Notes: generated by a model from the sequence alone, not told the origin. DNA of 64,000 nt from an uncultured Flavobacteriaceae bacterium (GCA_938017825.1 CALIJE010000020.1:29369-93368), one strand, 5' to 3'; counted from the stretch's first letter, positions 39,251-50,131 are shown. Translations and numbers: made by a program.

Positions 39251-39970
39251 TCAATCACCCCGTTTGTGTAACATAAACCAGTCGTATAGGGTATCGCCCG
39301 CATATGCTTTTACCCATGCATCATGGCCTACTTCAGGATATCTTGTAAATTTTACATCATACCCCATTTGCTCTAATCGGGCGACCATGGTCTCTGATTC
39401 GGAAATTGGGATCGATTGGTCCTTTTCCCCATGAAATACCCAAATAGGCATGTTCTTGTCAATCCATGCGGCGTAGGGCACCGGGGTCATGCCACAGATT
39501 ACGGCCATGGCGGCAAACTTTTCAGGATAATGTACGGCCATTTCCCAAGCAGCACCACCGCCCCTACTTAATCCGGTTAAATAAATACGTTTGGTATCTA
39601 TTCTATGATCGGCCACGATTGAATCTAACAGCTGATTTACGGCTCGCGTATTCCACCACTTATTTTTGTTGGGGTTCTGTGGCGCCAAGATTAAGAATGG
39701 AAATTCCTTGCCATTTGCAATCAACTTTGGAGGACCGTTTTTCTTGATTTCAGAAATGTTCTCTCCCGATTCTCCTCCCCCATGCAAGAACAACAGCAAA
39801 GGAAATTTTTCGTCCTTATCTACCGCATAGTTTTTAGGAAAATAGAGGTAGTAATTCAGTTTCTCTTCGACCACCGTTTGCAACTCGGAATCTATTAATT
39901 GAGAAGAAGATTGTGAAGCGCATGCGTGCAACATAAAAAGGGTAACCAACAAAATAAGGCTTCTCATCAT
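39251..39970 (-). CDS. Alpha/beta-hydrolase lipoprotein (carbohydrate-esterase/dienelactone-hydrolase-like)
   Basis: A 239-aa lipoprotein (Cys17 in LFMLHACASQ) with an intact alpha/beta-hydrolase triad: Ser135 in GLSRGG, Asp184 in HGEKDQS, and His216 in YPEVGHDAW. The oxyanion loop LFLHGGGESGE is also present. Such proteins act as feruloyl or acetyl xylan esterases, phospholipases or peptidases. Because it is upstream of the sulfatase gene and beside a SusC/SusD locus, removal of acyl groups from a glycan is a reasonable guess. It is the first gene of a two-gene transcript that runs toward the SusC block. A double ATG is present at 39965-39970. Confidence 0.8.
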   Translation of the reverse strand: MMRSLILLVTLFMLHACASQSSSQLIDSELQTVVEEKLNYYLYFPKNYAVDKDEKFPLLLFLHGGGESGENISEIKKNGPPKLIANGKEFPFLILAPQNPNKNKWWNTRAVNQLLDSIVADHRIDTKRIYLTGLSRGGGAAWEMAVHYPEKFAAMAVICGMTPVPYAAWIDKNMPIWVFHGEKDQSIPISESETMVARLEQMGYDVKFTRYPEVGHDAWVKAYAGDTLYDWFMLHKRGD

Positions 39971-40084
39971 TGTCTTTGCATATTGATATTGTGCAACGGA
40001 ATATATAAAAACTTATTGAATTCTTGCACAGGCTTCAAGACTTCGGCTATTTGAGGTTTTCTAACGTTTACAAGAGTTCAAATA

Positions 40085-40115
40085 AAAAAAGCTACCGGTA
40101 TAGGGTAGCTTTTTT
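40085..40115 (-). terminator. Intrinsic terminator after the giant T9SS substrate gene
   Basis: A stem of six G/C-rich pairs (GCTACC with GGTAGC) extended by six A-T pairs, around the loop GGTATAG, lies 22 bases past the stop of the 2870-aa gene. Read on the minus strand it ends in a T run, and the A/T symmetry lets it work both ways. Confidence 0.85.
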
Positions 40116-40136
40116 AACATTGATTATCAATTATAA

Positions 40137-43100
40137 CTATCTGTATAATGTAAAGTGACCTACGAAACGTGTGTTTCGATCATCGTTTTGGTTTACCACG
40201 TACCAATAATCACCTGATGGCAACTCTTCACCGTCATACCGTCCGTCCCAATTGGTCAATTGATCCAATTCGGCCACTACTCTTCCATAACGGTCATAGA
40301 TCTTAACCTCTATGTTCGGGAAGAATTCTCTACCTCTGATTACCCATTCGTCATTGTTGGAATCTCCATCGGGGGTAAAGAAATTTGGTATTTCGAGCAT
40401 TCCGGTAAACTCAAACGGAATGGACGCTATGGCCTCACAACCCAGTTCATCCACTACTCTAACCTCTACCAAAGCATCGGCATTGGTTGTAAAGATATTA
40501 TCGGTGCCTTGGGAAATACCTTGGAAAGAGAAATCATATTCTCCAAAGCCTCCGATGGCCGTTGCCTCTACAGTATTCGGTCCTGTTGCTGCCAAACTTA
40601 CCTGTAGTGGTTGATGCATAACAATATCTCGTACCTCGGTAACCTCCCAACAGCCATTTGTATGGAAAATATAGGCTTGGTAGCTACCTGTAGGTAGATT
40701 GTTCCACGTGTTGGCCGTATCTGCAAGTTCTCTTCGTCTTGCATTACGGTCGGGATCAGGCAATGCGGCAACTGTTGGATCCAAATTGTTAATGTCCTCT
40801 AAATAAAAAGACAGTTCTGGCATCAAATCAAGATCGATCATTTCTAGAACCATTGAATTATAAGGCGTATTCCCTGTACAACCATAGTCTGGGTTAAAGA
40901 CATGATCTAATAGCACCCCTTCCTCGATCCTAAATACGGTAAGTGCCGGACAATCGTTCGCATCAATTATGGTTACCAAAAATTCATCACCTGTTACAAA
41001 AGGTTGGGCAGGATCATTCGGCAATACCTGACCGTTATAATAATCAAAATAAGGGGTCGAATCACTACGTTCGTCAACCGGGAATGTACGTTCGATTTTC
41101 AATTGGTAAAAATCAACACCGGCACCATCAGTAAATGGTGTACCACCACTTATCGGAATGAGTACGGTACCGTCGTTATCGCCTAAACAGGTTTCGTTGG
41201 TTATTATGGGGTCAGAAACCACCAAGGCCGCCGGCTCGCCTACCACATCGGTACGTTTTTCAATACAACCTGAATCGTCCTTGATCAATATTTCATAGGT
41301 GCCTACAGCCAATTCATCAAAAGTATATACTCCTGGGGTCGCTGGGTCGCTAAAGAACTCATCGAAATTAGGACTTATAGAAAATTGTATTAGTCCTTCT
41401 CCTCCGCTAGTCACCTCTACCACAATCTCGCCGTCATCATCTCCGCCATTACAGGTCACAGGTAACGCGGTCGTGGCAACCACTATGGGCTCTGGTCTAA
41501 TTATCTCAAAGGGGCCTTGAATATCTTGACAATTGCTTCCGCTTCTCACAGCTATATAGTAGTCTGGTGCAGGATCCAGTCCTTCGAAGGTTCCGATATT
41601 CAATGTACTTACGAGTGTGGCACCCGGATCTGGCGTAAAAGCATCCATCGGATTTCCTAAATAGAGATCAAATATTTCACCACCTACACCACCGGATGCA
41701 AAAGATTCAATACGACCATCTAATTCCGATGCACATGAAATATCGTCTACTTGGTTCACAGTTAGTAAGATTCCTGTGGCGTCTGTCATTGTAATACCGT
41801 TAGACTGTACGGCAGAACAAGTATTAGAAGCATTCTTTTTACGAACTTCGAACTGATATGTTATGCCATCAAACCCGGCAATCGGGAATAGCTCAGATCC
41901 AATCATATCGGTATAGCTACCTACGGCAACGCCATTTTCGTACATCAAATATTCGTATGTGAACAACGGATCGGGGTTTTCAATGAACAAACGCATCTCA
42001 CCTGAACCACCACAACCTGGAACTCGCGTCTGCACCAATTTAGGAACAATAGGCGGTGGCGGAATTACCTCATAAGGTGGTGTTACGAAGCTGCAATTAA
42101 AGCTAGAAGTAACTTCTATAGCATACCAACCCGCACTGATTACCCCGCCACTAGAGCCGGTAAATGTGGGTGTGTCTTGAAGACCACTTCTATTTCGCTC
42201 ATCAGTAATATCATTGCTATCCAAATAAATCAATTGGTATTTGTATCCCGCTCCCGGAACGCCTCCTGAGGCACCTGGGTTTCCTGACCCTATATCGAAT
42301 GCTTCGAGCACCGCATTGTTACCACCAGGGCACACCAAATTCTGTGGCTCTCGTATTCCTGCAGTTATCGGAGCAATTTCGTTCAACGTAATGGCAAAGG
42401 TGTCTGTACATCCTTCGATGTCTCGAATATCAACGATATAGTCGCCATGGGTCAGATTCGTGAACTGGTTGTTGGCCTGATAAGCCACCTCGACCAAGAA
42501 AGTACCCGAACCATCATCTTTGCGTAATTGATATTCATAGGCGGCTATATCCCAACCACCACTGCCAATAGCTTCAATAACCCCGGCGTTGTCATCACAA
42601 CTAACATTCCCGATTTCCTGTGCTTGTACATCCAGCACACCATTCGGGGTGCGAATGGTACTTACGTTACTATCAGAACTACAATATGGTGCAGCCTGGG
42701 AAATTACCTCAACAAAATAATTCCCAGCTCCAAGTCCGGTTATACGTGCAGATGCTCCATTTATATCAGGGAAATTCGCCGTATCGAAGCTTCCACTCGC
42801 CAATACCGTAGTCTTGGTAGTATCTGATCCTTCATATACGTTATAGTTATATATTCCGGAATAATCGGAAACATCCAAAAATAGTCCACCGTTCGTATCA
42901 CCAAAACAAATTACTGGATTGGCCTCTGAAATAACCGCGACAGGATCAATTGGCGCAACTACGGTATGAATAGGTAATGGATAATCACAACCACTAGGAC
43001 TGTTATCCCTTACAACGAATAGATAGTCTCCAGGATTGGGCAACGATATGACAGCCGGAGTTGTACTGGTACCATTTACATCCGCTACGGTCGTACCCGA

Positions 43101-46100
43101 AGGTCCTGTCGTAATCACCGTAAAATCATTTGTACCTACTGCACTAATTTCGACCACCTCGTCATCTCTACAATTTAAGGCAGAAACCAAGTTAAGTGCT
43201 GGCACCACAGTTGACGGTGGATCAATTGTTACTACAGCCGTTGCTTGGCAACCATTTGCGTCGATTGCATAAATGGTAATATTCTGGGTCGCACCATTAT
43301 CGACTACCTCAAAGGTGTTGGAATACTGATAATTACTAAAGCCAATAATACTATATTGATATTCTTGACCAGGTATTAAGCCTGGTGTTCCGTTACTTGG
43401 AGTCACGGTTATCGTGGCTACGCTATATTGATTGGCACTTGGTTCACAGACAAAATTAGCCGGTGCCGAGGCCGATATAGTGAAAGCCGTAGGTTCACTA
43501 ATATCAATCGGACTAGACTGTACAGGACAGTTCCTAGCGGTCAAAACTTCAACTTGATATTGAGCAGGTGGGAGATTGGCAAATGAGCCTGTATTGTTTC
43601 TGGTGTGCTCAGTGGCCGTATCCAAATTCATTAAAATAAACTCAATCGGTGTATCGATATCGGTTCCGGCGCGAAGAAGAATATCAATACTGCCGTCGTT
43701 ATCACCTTCACAGGTGATATCCTGTGATAACTCATTGTCTATTATCGGAACCGTAGCCGCGGCCAAATCAACGCTCACCGTAAAATCACATGAGGTTTCA
43801 GTATCGGTTACCTGAACTTGATAGGAACCGGGCGCAATGCTGTTAAGTATTCCGGCATTTCTGTCACCAATAATTGGGGCGCCTATATTCGCACCACCGC
43901 CATCTTGAAGTTGGTAGCTGAACTGATTGCTACCACCGATCACCGTAAGGGTGATTACGCCATCGGCATTATTACAACTAGGCATTGTCGTGAATTCGGC
44001 TGAGGCGGTCAAAAATTCGTACACATCGGCCATACCTTGACTTGTACACCCATTGGCATCGATAACATCGACCAAATAAGAGCCAGGACTATTTACTTGA
44101 TACGTATACTCCCACAGATTTGTACCGCCATTATATACACCGAATTGGGTATCACCTCCTGCTAAGGTAAATCTTGGGGTATCGGTAGCACCAGGCATTG
44201 ATACGGTAATGTCGAAATTTGTAGCCGTGACATCACATTGATTGATTACCGTAATGGTTGGCGGCACCAAATTGGGCTCTAATTGTATTATGGTGGCTAT
44301 TGCATTTGAAGTACATATACCGCTGGCATCCCGCACATACACGTCATAGGTTGCAGCAGGTCCTATAAAAGTAGTATCCGTTGTCCAGTCGGCAACAGTT
44401 GGTGTCGCTCCTAAGGTCATGTACGCGAACTCATATGGCCCTCCGATTCCTCCAAAACCTTGAACGGTAATCTGACCGGCAGCATTACAATTGGCAGGTT
44501 CTTCGGCTAAAATTATGATTGAAGGTAAATTTTGGTCAATAACAACACCTACAGCATCGGTACAGGTATCCGTTAAATTGGTTACGATTACTTGATAGTC
44601 TCCAGCCAAGGCCTCATAGGTATTCACATATGGAATCGTGGTAACATTGGTCAGATTCTCTAGTGTAATCGTTGAACCGTCATCATTGTTTCGCAATTCG
44701 ATGAGCAGGTCATCTCCTGAGTTAAAGCCATCAACACTATATTGAATTTGTCCGTTTCTAAACGCATCACAGTAGCCTGCTGTTGAAGTAGCGGTAACAT
44801 CAAGGGTAGAGAAACCATCAATTGGTGGAATCTCTTGTTCGTATATACAGCCATTTGGCGCCAAGACTTCAACGGTATAAGCAACGCCGTATTGAATGCC
44901 GTCGGCAGTATTACTAAACGTATGCGTGTCGGGACCGTTGGAATTGTTTAAAGCATAGAATGAGGGTTGCCCGGCAATTCGAATCTCATAGGTTGGCAGT
45001 GTCGGGAAAATAGTAGGTGTTACCTGCACCGTATATGTAAATGTACCGTCATCACAGGTTATGGCCGGAGTAAAGTTAATGGGTGCGATGGTTACGTCGT
45101 TTGAAACTATGGTAATCGCATCTTCATCCCTACATCCATTTGCATCTAACGTAATCAAGGTAAACGTTCCTGGTATTAGACTTGGATCGTTTATATTAAG
45201 TGGTAAGGTAACCGGATCTACATCGTTCACTTCCACCAACTGATTGCCTTGATCATCGATAACGATAAAGGTGAAGTTGGCGGTTCCGTTGGCAACATTG
45301 GTTACTTGTATTCCGCCAGCAACAATGTTTCCAGCGCTACATGTAGCAGGTAGTGGGTTCGCTGTTGCATCGGGTGCGAGTGTTGTGTCTAAATTGACCA
45401 CAGCATCCGCTGCAGGGGTCTCACATCCTCGAGAATCCCTCACTAAATAAGGATAAACACCAACACTTAAATTGGAATAAACGGTCTGTGTTGACCAGCC
45501 TAAGCCATTGAAATTAACCTCATATGGAGGTATTCCACTGGTGGCGTTTGGTGTGATCACAACCCTACCATTATCGGTACCTCCACAACTTACAGGAGTT
45601 ATGTCGACCGTAGCAGGGGCGATTTGTACCGGTGGATCGATTTCCAATGGAGAGGAATCGGCCACACAGTTTTCGTTATCAGTTACTCTAAAAATATAGG
45701 TTCCACCTGCATTCACGGGGTACAAAAAGGTATTTGCCGTAAAGGGTGTAGCTGCACCAAAAGGAGCACCATCAACGCTCACTTGATAAATTTTAGGAGT
45801 GGAAGGTGAATCGGGATTGGTCAAATATCCTCCCGTTACCTGTACCCTTATTTGACCATCAGCGCCTCCACATGGTATTTCGGTATCAACACTTGTATTT
45901 ACGCGCAGCTGTGGTCGAATGGTTACACTAATTTGATCTGTACAATTGTTTACATCTACTACCTCGATCGTATAGTTTCCTGGAGTAAGTCCATTAAAAA
46001 CTGGGCTCCCTTGTAGGCTTCCACCATTAATTCGGTATTGATGTGGAGCGGTTCCTGAAGCAGAAGAAACGCCAATCGTAGCGCCCCCGGAACTTGGAAC

Positions 46101-48749
46101 ATAACAATAATCTGAAGCCGCATCGTCTATAGCTATGGTCGGCGCGGTCAAAGGGGTCAATGTAAAATTAAACGTTGCTGTACAGCCTTCCGAATCTACT
46201 ACGGATAGAATATAATCACCGGCATGGGAGAGGTTGTTAAAGGTACGTCCTGTTTTGGTAAGATCGGGCACACCACTTGCTGCCGGATAACTCAAGGTAT
46301 ATACATATCCGCTCCAACCACCAGTTGCATCGGCTATAACCCTTCCCACATTGTTATTGGCACATGACATATCTTGAACCGTACCAACTAGGTTAATAGG
46401 AGTCAAAGGTTCCTCAATAACAAAAGATGCGCTATCTGTACAACCCGTATCCGTATCGGTAATATTGATGGTATAGGTACCTGGGCCAGAAAGGGGCAAA
46501 TCAACCTCAAGATCGTTCTGAGGAGCACTTTCGGTACCTCCATTAATATTGTAAGTATAGGTATTTGCAAAGCCATCTATCAAGAAAGTTCCGGTACCAT
46601 CCGACGCACCTGTACATACCCGTAAATCGCCTCCAGCCTTAACTCTGGCCCTAATCGTGCTTAGTACAACGGGGGTAAAACTTTCCACAACACTACAACC
46701 ATTTACATCTGTAGCCCTGAATTCATAGGAAGTACCTGTATTTAGACCAACGAAGGTATTGTTGGCTCCATTATTTATCGTTACCGGATTGATGACTTCA
46801 TAAGTAGCTATAGCGGCAGATCCGGTTACGGTTAAAATTACTTCAGACGTACCGGCGGCACAATTAACATTGTTTTGTGCAAAACTGATATCGGTAGGCG
46901 GATCTACATTATTGATGCTAATCGGGGTCAAATCCCTTCTACAACCACTATCATCAATAATTACGGGGCTATACGTTCCATAAGGCAGATTGGAATATAC
47001 TTGGTTTGTACTAAAGTTAACCCCATCGATGCTAAATTGATAGCCAGTGCCCGATCCTCCGGTAAATGGCCCTTGAAATTCAATTTCACCACCTGTAGTG
47101 CCGCCACCAATTATACAAGTTACATCGGCGTTCTTTACGGCAGTACCTGTAATACCATTAATACCGCTCACCGTTACTGATCCGGGAATATCCATGATAC
47201 AAGAGAAGACTCCCGAAGAGTATTGTACCTGTATGGGGTTATACGTACCGGCAGGGACAGAGATTACAGGGTTGGTTGTCCAAGGATCTCCTGGGTCGAC
47301 CCTAAATTCCAAATCAAAACCTTTGGCATCAACAATAGTAAATTCGAGCCTAGAACCGCCATTGGTACAAGTGCCATCAACCCCAGCTACCGTTATATCA
47401 GGGGGTGTGAGCTCCTCTACATTGGCCGATGCGGTGATGGTACACCCATTCGCATCTGTAATTAAAAAATCGTATGTCCCCGGACTTGTGATGGTTTCAA
47501 CAATCGAAGTGGTATATGCGGGACTGGATGGCCCTGCTCCATTAACAATATAGGTGTAAGGTGCTGTACCGCCAGAGGTATATACCGTAATGTCAACACT
47601 ATTGATTCCGCAGGCCGTACTAAAACTATTATCTGGCTCAGCAGAGGCCGAAAGAGCCAAGACACCGGCTCCAATAGTAATGGGATTACCGGAAGTATCA
47701 AGGCTTTGACGTGGCGGATCAATCCCGTTCAACGGATCCCCGGTACATTGTTGTGTCTCAACTTGAACTATATACGTGCCAAATCCTACAGCAGAAAATG
47801 TATAGGGGTTATCAGGAATAAATGCCGTGAATTCTTGAGCCGTTCCCGTATCGTCTAAAAGGGTATACCTATACGGACCAATTCCTGATGTTGGCGTTAC
47901 GGTAACAGATCCTGTTTCGCCGATACATAAGGCATCTACGAATGTGGCCTCAATCGCCATATCTATACTATCAATGGTAATGGGCTCGTACGGATACTCA
48001 CAGGCACCGGGTGTGTTTTGTAAGCGGGCCCGCACATTATACGTCCCAGCGGCCAAATTATCAAAGATAGGCCCTTGCCAAGATGCACCTCCGTCAATAC
48101 TGAACTCGTATGCACTAGATAGGTTTGTTATTTGAATGCTCCCTGGTACTCCGCAAACAAAATCCTCAGAAACATAAGTTTGGGTTATCTCACTCTTCTT
48201 TACCTTAAAGAAATATTGTTGACCGTCTGCCACTACTCGAAATTCTGCACCATTGGCGGCCGAAATCGTACTTGCATCCAGGGTGAATGTTGCGCCTGAG
48301 CTAATAGGTGTACCATAGCAAGAGACCGTGGTGTTCGGACAATCTTCATTTACATCGGCAGTACACGCACCACCCAATTGATACCAGTTTACACTGCCGT
48401 AACTTCCGCTAAGTGAGATGACACGATCGTCAAAATCCCCGCAGAGATTGAAACGAGCAACGGTAAGTCCGTTATCCGCGCAATTGACTTCTTCATCCGC
48501 TCCTTGGATAATTGTCATGAGCATTGGAGCCTTGGCAAGGCTTTCCTTGGCTAAGATGCCGGTGTTATATTTAGAACCAGATTTAGTCCCAGTAGCTTTT
48601 ATTGACGAGTCTGTGGAAGGCGGTGACAGAGTAACAACCTGCGATAACAAGTCTAGAACACCTGAATTAGCGACCGCCGAGGTAAAGACTACCGAAAGAG
48701 CCATAAGCAAGGCTGCATACAGTAAATGCTTTTGTTTTTTTGGGAGCAT
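40137..48749 (-). CDS. Giant SprB-like repeat surface protein with T9SS type B sorting domain
   Basis: A 2870-aa exported protein. The signal peptide ends near residue 28 (VVFTSAVANS). The body is about 27 loosely related SprB-like units of about 85-110 residues; each typically starts with a Cys before a G-x-I segment and ends in a line such as ITDANGCT, IIDDSGC or VVDELGCE, so a Cys pair marks each unit. The last 90 residues are the gliding-motility-associated C-terminal domain (NFFTPDGDSNNDEWVIRG, VKIYDRYGRVV, LPSGDYWYVV, GHFTLYR), a type B signal for the type IX secretion system that often works with a PorP/SprF-like protein. The role is probably a surface adhesin or motility-track protein. 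No SprF homologue is in the window. Confidence 0.9.
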   Translation of the reverse strand: MLPKKQKHLLYAALLMALSVVFTSAVANSGVLDLLSQVVTLSPPSTDSSIKATGTKSGSKYNTGILAKESLAKAPMLMTIIQGADEEVNCADNGLTVARFNLCGDFDDRVISLSGSYGSVNWYQLGGACTADVNEDCPNTTVSCYGTPISSGATFTLDASTISAANGAEFRVVADGQQYFFKVKKSEITQTYVSEDFVCGVPGSIQITNLSSAYEFSIDGGASWQGPIFDNLAAGTYNVRARLQNTPGACEYPYEPITIDSIDMAIEATFVDALCIGETGSVTVTPTSGIGPYRYTLLDDTGTAQEFTAFIPDNPYTFSAVGFGTYIVQVETQQCTGDPLNGIDPPRQSLDTSGNPITIGAGVLALSASAEPDNSFSTACGINSVDITVYTSGGTAPYTYIVNGAGPSSPAYTTSIVETITSPGTYDFLITDANGCTITASANVEELTPPDITVAGVDGTCTNGGSRLEFTIVDAKGFDLEFRVDPGDPWTTNPVISVPAGTYNPIQVQYSSGVFSCIMDIPGSVTVSGINGITGTAVKNADVTCIIGGGTTGGEIEFQGPFTGGSGTGYQFSIDGVNFSTNQVYSNLPYGTYSPVIIDDSGCRRDLTPISINNVDPPTDISFAQNNVNCAAGTSEVILTVTGSAAIATYEVINPVTINNGANNTFVGLNTGTSYEFRATDVNGCSVVESFTPVVLSTIRARVKAGGDLRVCTGASDGTGTFLIDGFANTYTYNINGGTESAPQNDLEVDLPLSGPGTYTINITDTDTGCTDSASFVIEEPLTPINLVGTVQDMSCANNNVGRVIADATGGWSGYVYTLSYPAASGVPDLTKTGRTFNNLSHAGDYILSVVDSEGCTATFNFTLTPLTAPTIAIDDAASDYCYVPSSGGATIGVSSASGTAPHQYRINGGSLQGSPVFNGLTPGNYTIEVVDVNNCTDQISVTIRPQLRVNTSVDTEIPCGGADGQIRVQVTGGYLTNPDSPSTPKIYQVSVDGAPFGAATPFTANTFLYPVNAGGTYIFRVTDNENCVADSSPLEIDPPVQIAPATVDITPVSCGGTDNGRVVITPNATSGIPPYEVNFNGLGWSTQTVYSNLSVGVYPYLVRDSRGCETPAADAVVNLDTTLAPDATANPLPATCSAGNIVAGGIQVTNVANGTANFTFIVIDDQGNQLVEVNDVDPVTLPLNINDPSLIPGTFTLITLDANGCRDEDAITIVSNDVTIAPINFTPAITCDDGTFTYTVQVTPTIFPTLPTYEIRIAGQPSFYALNNSNGPDTHTFSNTADGIQYGVAYTVEVLAPNGCIYEQEIPPIDGFSTLDVTATSTAGYCDAFRNGQIQYSVDGFNSGDDLLIELRNNDDGSTITLENLTNVTTIPYVNTYEALAGDYQVIVTNLTDTCTDAVGVVIDQNLPSIIILAEEPANCNAAGQITVQGFGGIGGPYEFAYMTLGATPTVADWTTDTTFIGPAATYDVYVRDASGICTSNAIATIIQLEPNLVPPTITVINQCDVTATNFDITVSMPGATDTPRFTLAGGDTQFGVYNGGTNLWEYTYQVNSPGSYLVDVIDANGCTSQGMADVYEFLTASAEFTTMPSCNNADGVITLTVIGGSNQFSYQLQDGGGANIGAPIIGDRNAGILNSIAPGSYQVQVTDTETSCDFTVSVDLAAATVPIIDNELSQDITCEGDNDGSIDILLRAGTDIDTPIEFILMNLDTATEHTRNNTGSFANLPPAQYQVEVLTARNCPVQSSPIDISEPTAFTISASAPANFVCEPSANQYSVATITVTPSNGTPGLIPGQEYQYSIIGFSNYQYSNTFEVVDNGATQNITIYAIDANGCQATAVVTIDPPSTVVPALNLVSALNCRDDEVVEISAVGTNDFTVITTGPSGTTVADVNGTSTTPAVISLPNPGDYLFVVRDNSPSGCDYPLPIHTVVAPIDPVAVISEANPVICFGDTNGGLFLDVSDYSGIYNYNVYEGSDTTKTTVLASGSFDTANFPDINGASARITGLGAGNYFVEVISQAAPYCSSDSNVSTIRTPNGVLDVQAQEIGNVSCDDNAGVIEAIGSGGWDIAAYEYQLRKDDGSGTFLVEVAYQANNQFTNLTHGDYIVDIRDIEGCTDTFAITLNEIAPITAGIREPQNLVCPGGNNAVLEAFDIGSGNPGASGGVPGAGYKYQLIYLDSNDITDERNRSGLQDTPTFTGSSGGVISAGWYAIEVTSSFNCSFVTPPYEVIPPPPIVPKLVQTRVPGCGGSGEMRLFIENPDPLFTYEYLMYENGVAVGSYTDMIGSELFPIAGFDGITYQFEVRKKNASNTCSAVQSNGITMTDATGILLTVNQVDDISCASELDGRIESFASGGVGGEIFDLYLGNPMDAFTPDPGATLVSTLNIGTFEGLDPAPDYYIAVRSGSNCQDIQGPFEIIRPEPIVVATTALPVTCNGGDDDGEIVVEVTSGGEGLIQFSISPNFDEFFSDPATPGVYTFDELAVGTYEILIKDDSGCIEKRTDVVGEPAALVVSDPIITNETCLGDNDGTVLIPISGGTPFTDGAGVDFYQLKIERTFPVDERSDSTPYFDYYNGQVLPNDPAQPFVTGDEFLVTIIDANDCPALTVFRIEEGVLLDHVFNPDYGCTGNTPYNSMVLEMIDLDLMPELSFYLEDINNLDPTVAALPDPDRNARRRELADTANTWNNLPTGSYQAYIFHTNGCWEVTEVRDIVMHQPLQVSLAATGPNTVEATAIGGFGEYDFSFQGISQGTDNIFTTNADALVEVRVVDELGCEAIASIPFEFTGMLEIPNFFTPDGDSNNDEWVIRGREFFPNIEVKIYDRYGRVVAELDQLTNWDGRYDGEELPSGDYWYVVNQNDDRNTRFVGHFTLYR

Positions 48750-48883
48750 AGGTTAAGTTCTTTTGAAAAGAGCAAAATGATTTGGGATCAGATTATTCTT
48801 TGGCGTAATTATTTCAACTTATAGATTCTGCTTATATTTAGGTTTTATCCTACTTTAGTATAATATATTTCTAACGCGTTATT

Positions 48884-50005
48884 ATGAGGATTAGTGTGTC
48901 GCTTTTTACAGCCTTTTTGTTGATTTTTAGTATTTCTTGCGCCCAAGAGCCTGACAATCAAGTTTCTACACCTACAAAAGTGCCTTTTACAGCAGAATTA
49001 CTGATCGATGAAATGCAAATTCCTTGGGGTATAGCGTTTTTACCTGACGGTGGACTGCTGGTAACCGAAAAATCTGGTGAGTTGATTCATTTTTTGAATG
49101 GTCAAAAGACCAAAGTTTCCAATATCCCAGAAATTTATGTCAGAGGTCAAGGAGGTTTTATGGATGTTGCACTTCATCCCGATTACGAAAATAACGGTTG
49201 GATCTATTTCAGTTATTCTTCAAATGAGGGAGAAGGCAAAGGCGGAAACACTGCAATTTCTAGAGCAAAACTAAAAGACAATTCATTGACAAACAATGAA
49301 TTAATATACAAAGGCTCACCAAATACTTCAAAAGGTCAACATTTTGGTTCCAGAATTGTGTTCGACAAAAAGGGATATTTATATTTCTCAATTGGTGACA
49401 GAGGAGCGCGAGATGAAAATCCACAAAATATCAAAAAAGATGGCGGTAAAATATATCGCCTAAATGCTGATGGCAGTATTCCTGCCGACAATCCATTCGT
49501 AGGAAAGGAAGAGGCCAAAACAGCCATTTATAGCTATGGTCATCGAAACCCTCAAGGATTAACCGTACACCCAGAAACCGATGCAGTTTGGAATCATGAA
49601 CATGGGCCACGAGGAGGAGACGAAATCAATATTGTAGAAAAAGGCGCAAATTTTGGGTGGCCGGTCATTACCTATGGAATAAATTATAGCGGAACTACCA
49701 TTACCGACAAGACGAAAATGAATGGCATGGAACAGCCGATTCATTATTGGGTTCCTAGTATTGCGCCAAGCGGAATGGCTTTTGTAACTACCGATTCGTA
49801 TGACGGATGGAAAGGGAGCCTATTGGTCGGATCGCTGGCCTTCCAATATTTAGAGCGCTTGGAAATGGATGGATCGAAGGTAATTTCCAGAGAAAGGCTT
49901 TTGGACGGCTTGGGACGCGTTCGCGATGTAAGACAAGGCCCTGACGGACTCATTTATGTTGCCGTTGAAGGAAAAGGCGTATACAAATTGACCCCTAAAG
50001 AGTAG
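48884..50005 (+). CDS. PQQ-type aldose sugar dehydrogenase lipoprotein (SGL/GSDH-like)
   Basis: A 373-aa predicted lipoprotein (Cys20 in LLIFSISCAQE) of the soluble quinoprotein glucose/sorbosone dehydrogenase family, a six-bladed beta-propeller. Typical segments are MQIPWGIAFLPDGGLLVTEK, RGQGGFMDVALHPDY, HFGSRIVFDKKGYLYFSIGD, SYGHRNPQGLTVHP and EHGPRGGDEINIVEKG, which together hold the PQQ- and calcium-site residues of the family. It would oxidise sugars in the periplasm and pass electrons to a carrier; the cytochrome c gene 126 bases downstream is a natural partner. PQQ synthesis genes are absent from this window, so PQQ could be imported or made elsewhere. Confidence 0.9.
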   Translation: MRISVSLFTAFLLIFSISCAQEPDNQVSTPTKVPFTAELLIDEMQIPWGIAFLPDGGLLVTEKSGELIHFLNGQKTKVSNIPEIYVRGQGGFMDVALHPDYENNGWIYFSYSSNEGEGKGGNTAISRAKLKDNSLTNNELIYKGSPNTSKGQHFGSRIVFDKKGYLYFSIGDRGARDENPQNIKKDGGKIYRLNADGSIPADNPFVGKEEAKTAIYSYGHRNPQGLTVHPETDAVWNHEHGPRGGDEINIVEKGANFGWPVITYGINYSGTTITDKTKMNGMEQPIHYWVPSIAPSGMAFVTTDSYDGWKGSLLVGSLAFQYLERLEMDGSKVISRERLLDGLGRVRDVRQGPDGLIYVAVEGKGVYKLTPKE

Positions 50006-50131
50006 TTCCTATGAAGACCTAATTATTCGGACAATGATTTAGTGCGCCTGGCCTGAATATACAAGCTAACAGACGCAATACTATAGACCAGTAGAGGGGA
50101 TGACTGACCCCGAATCCTATAAAGCATATTT

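Noticed and set aside
47098..47553. Plus-strand open frames of up to 151 codons opposite the giant repeat gene
   Set aside because: Their low-complexity Thr/Ser/Pro make-up mirrors the repeat gene on the other strand. No start site or homologous feature supports them.
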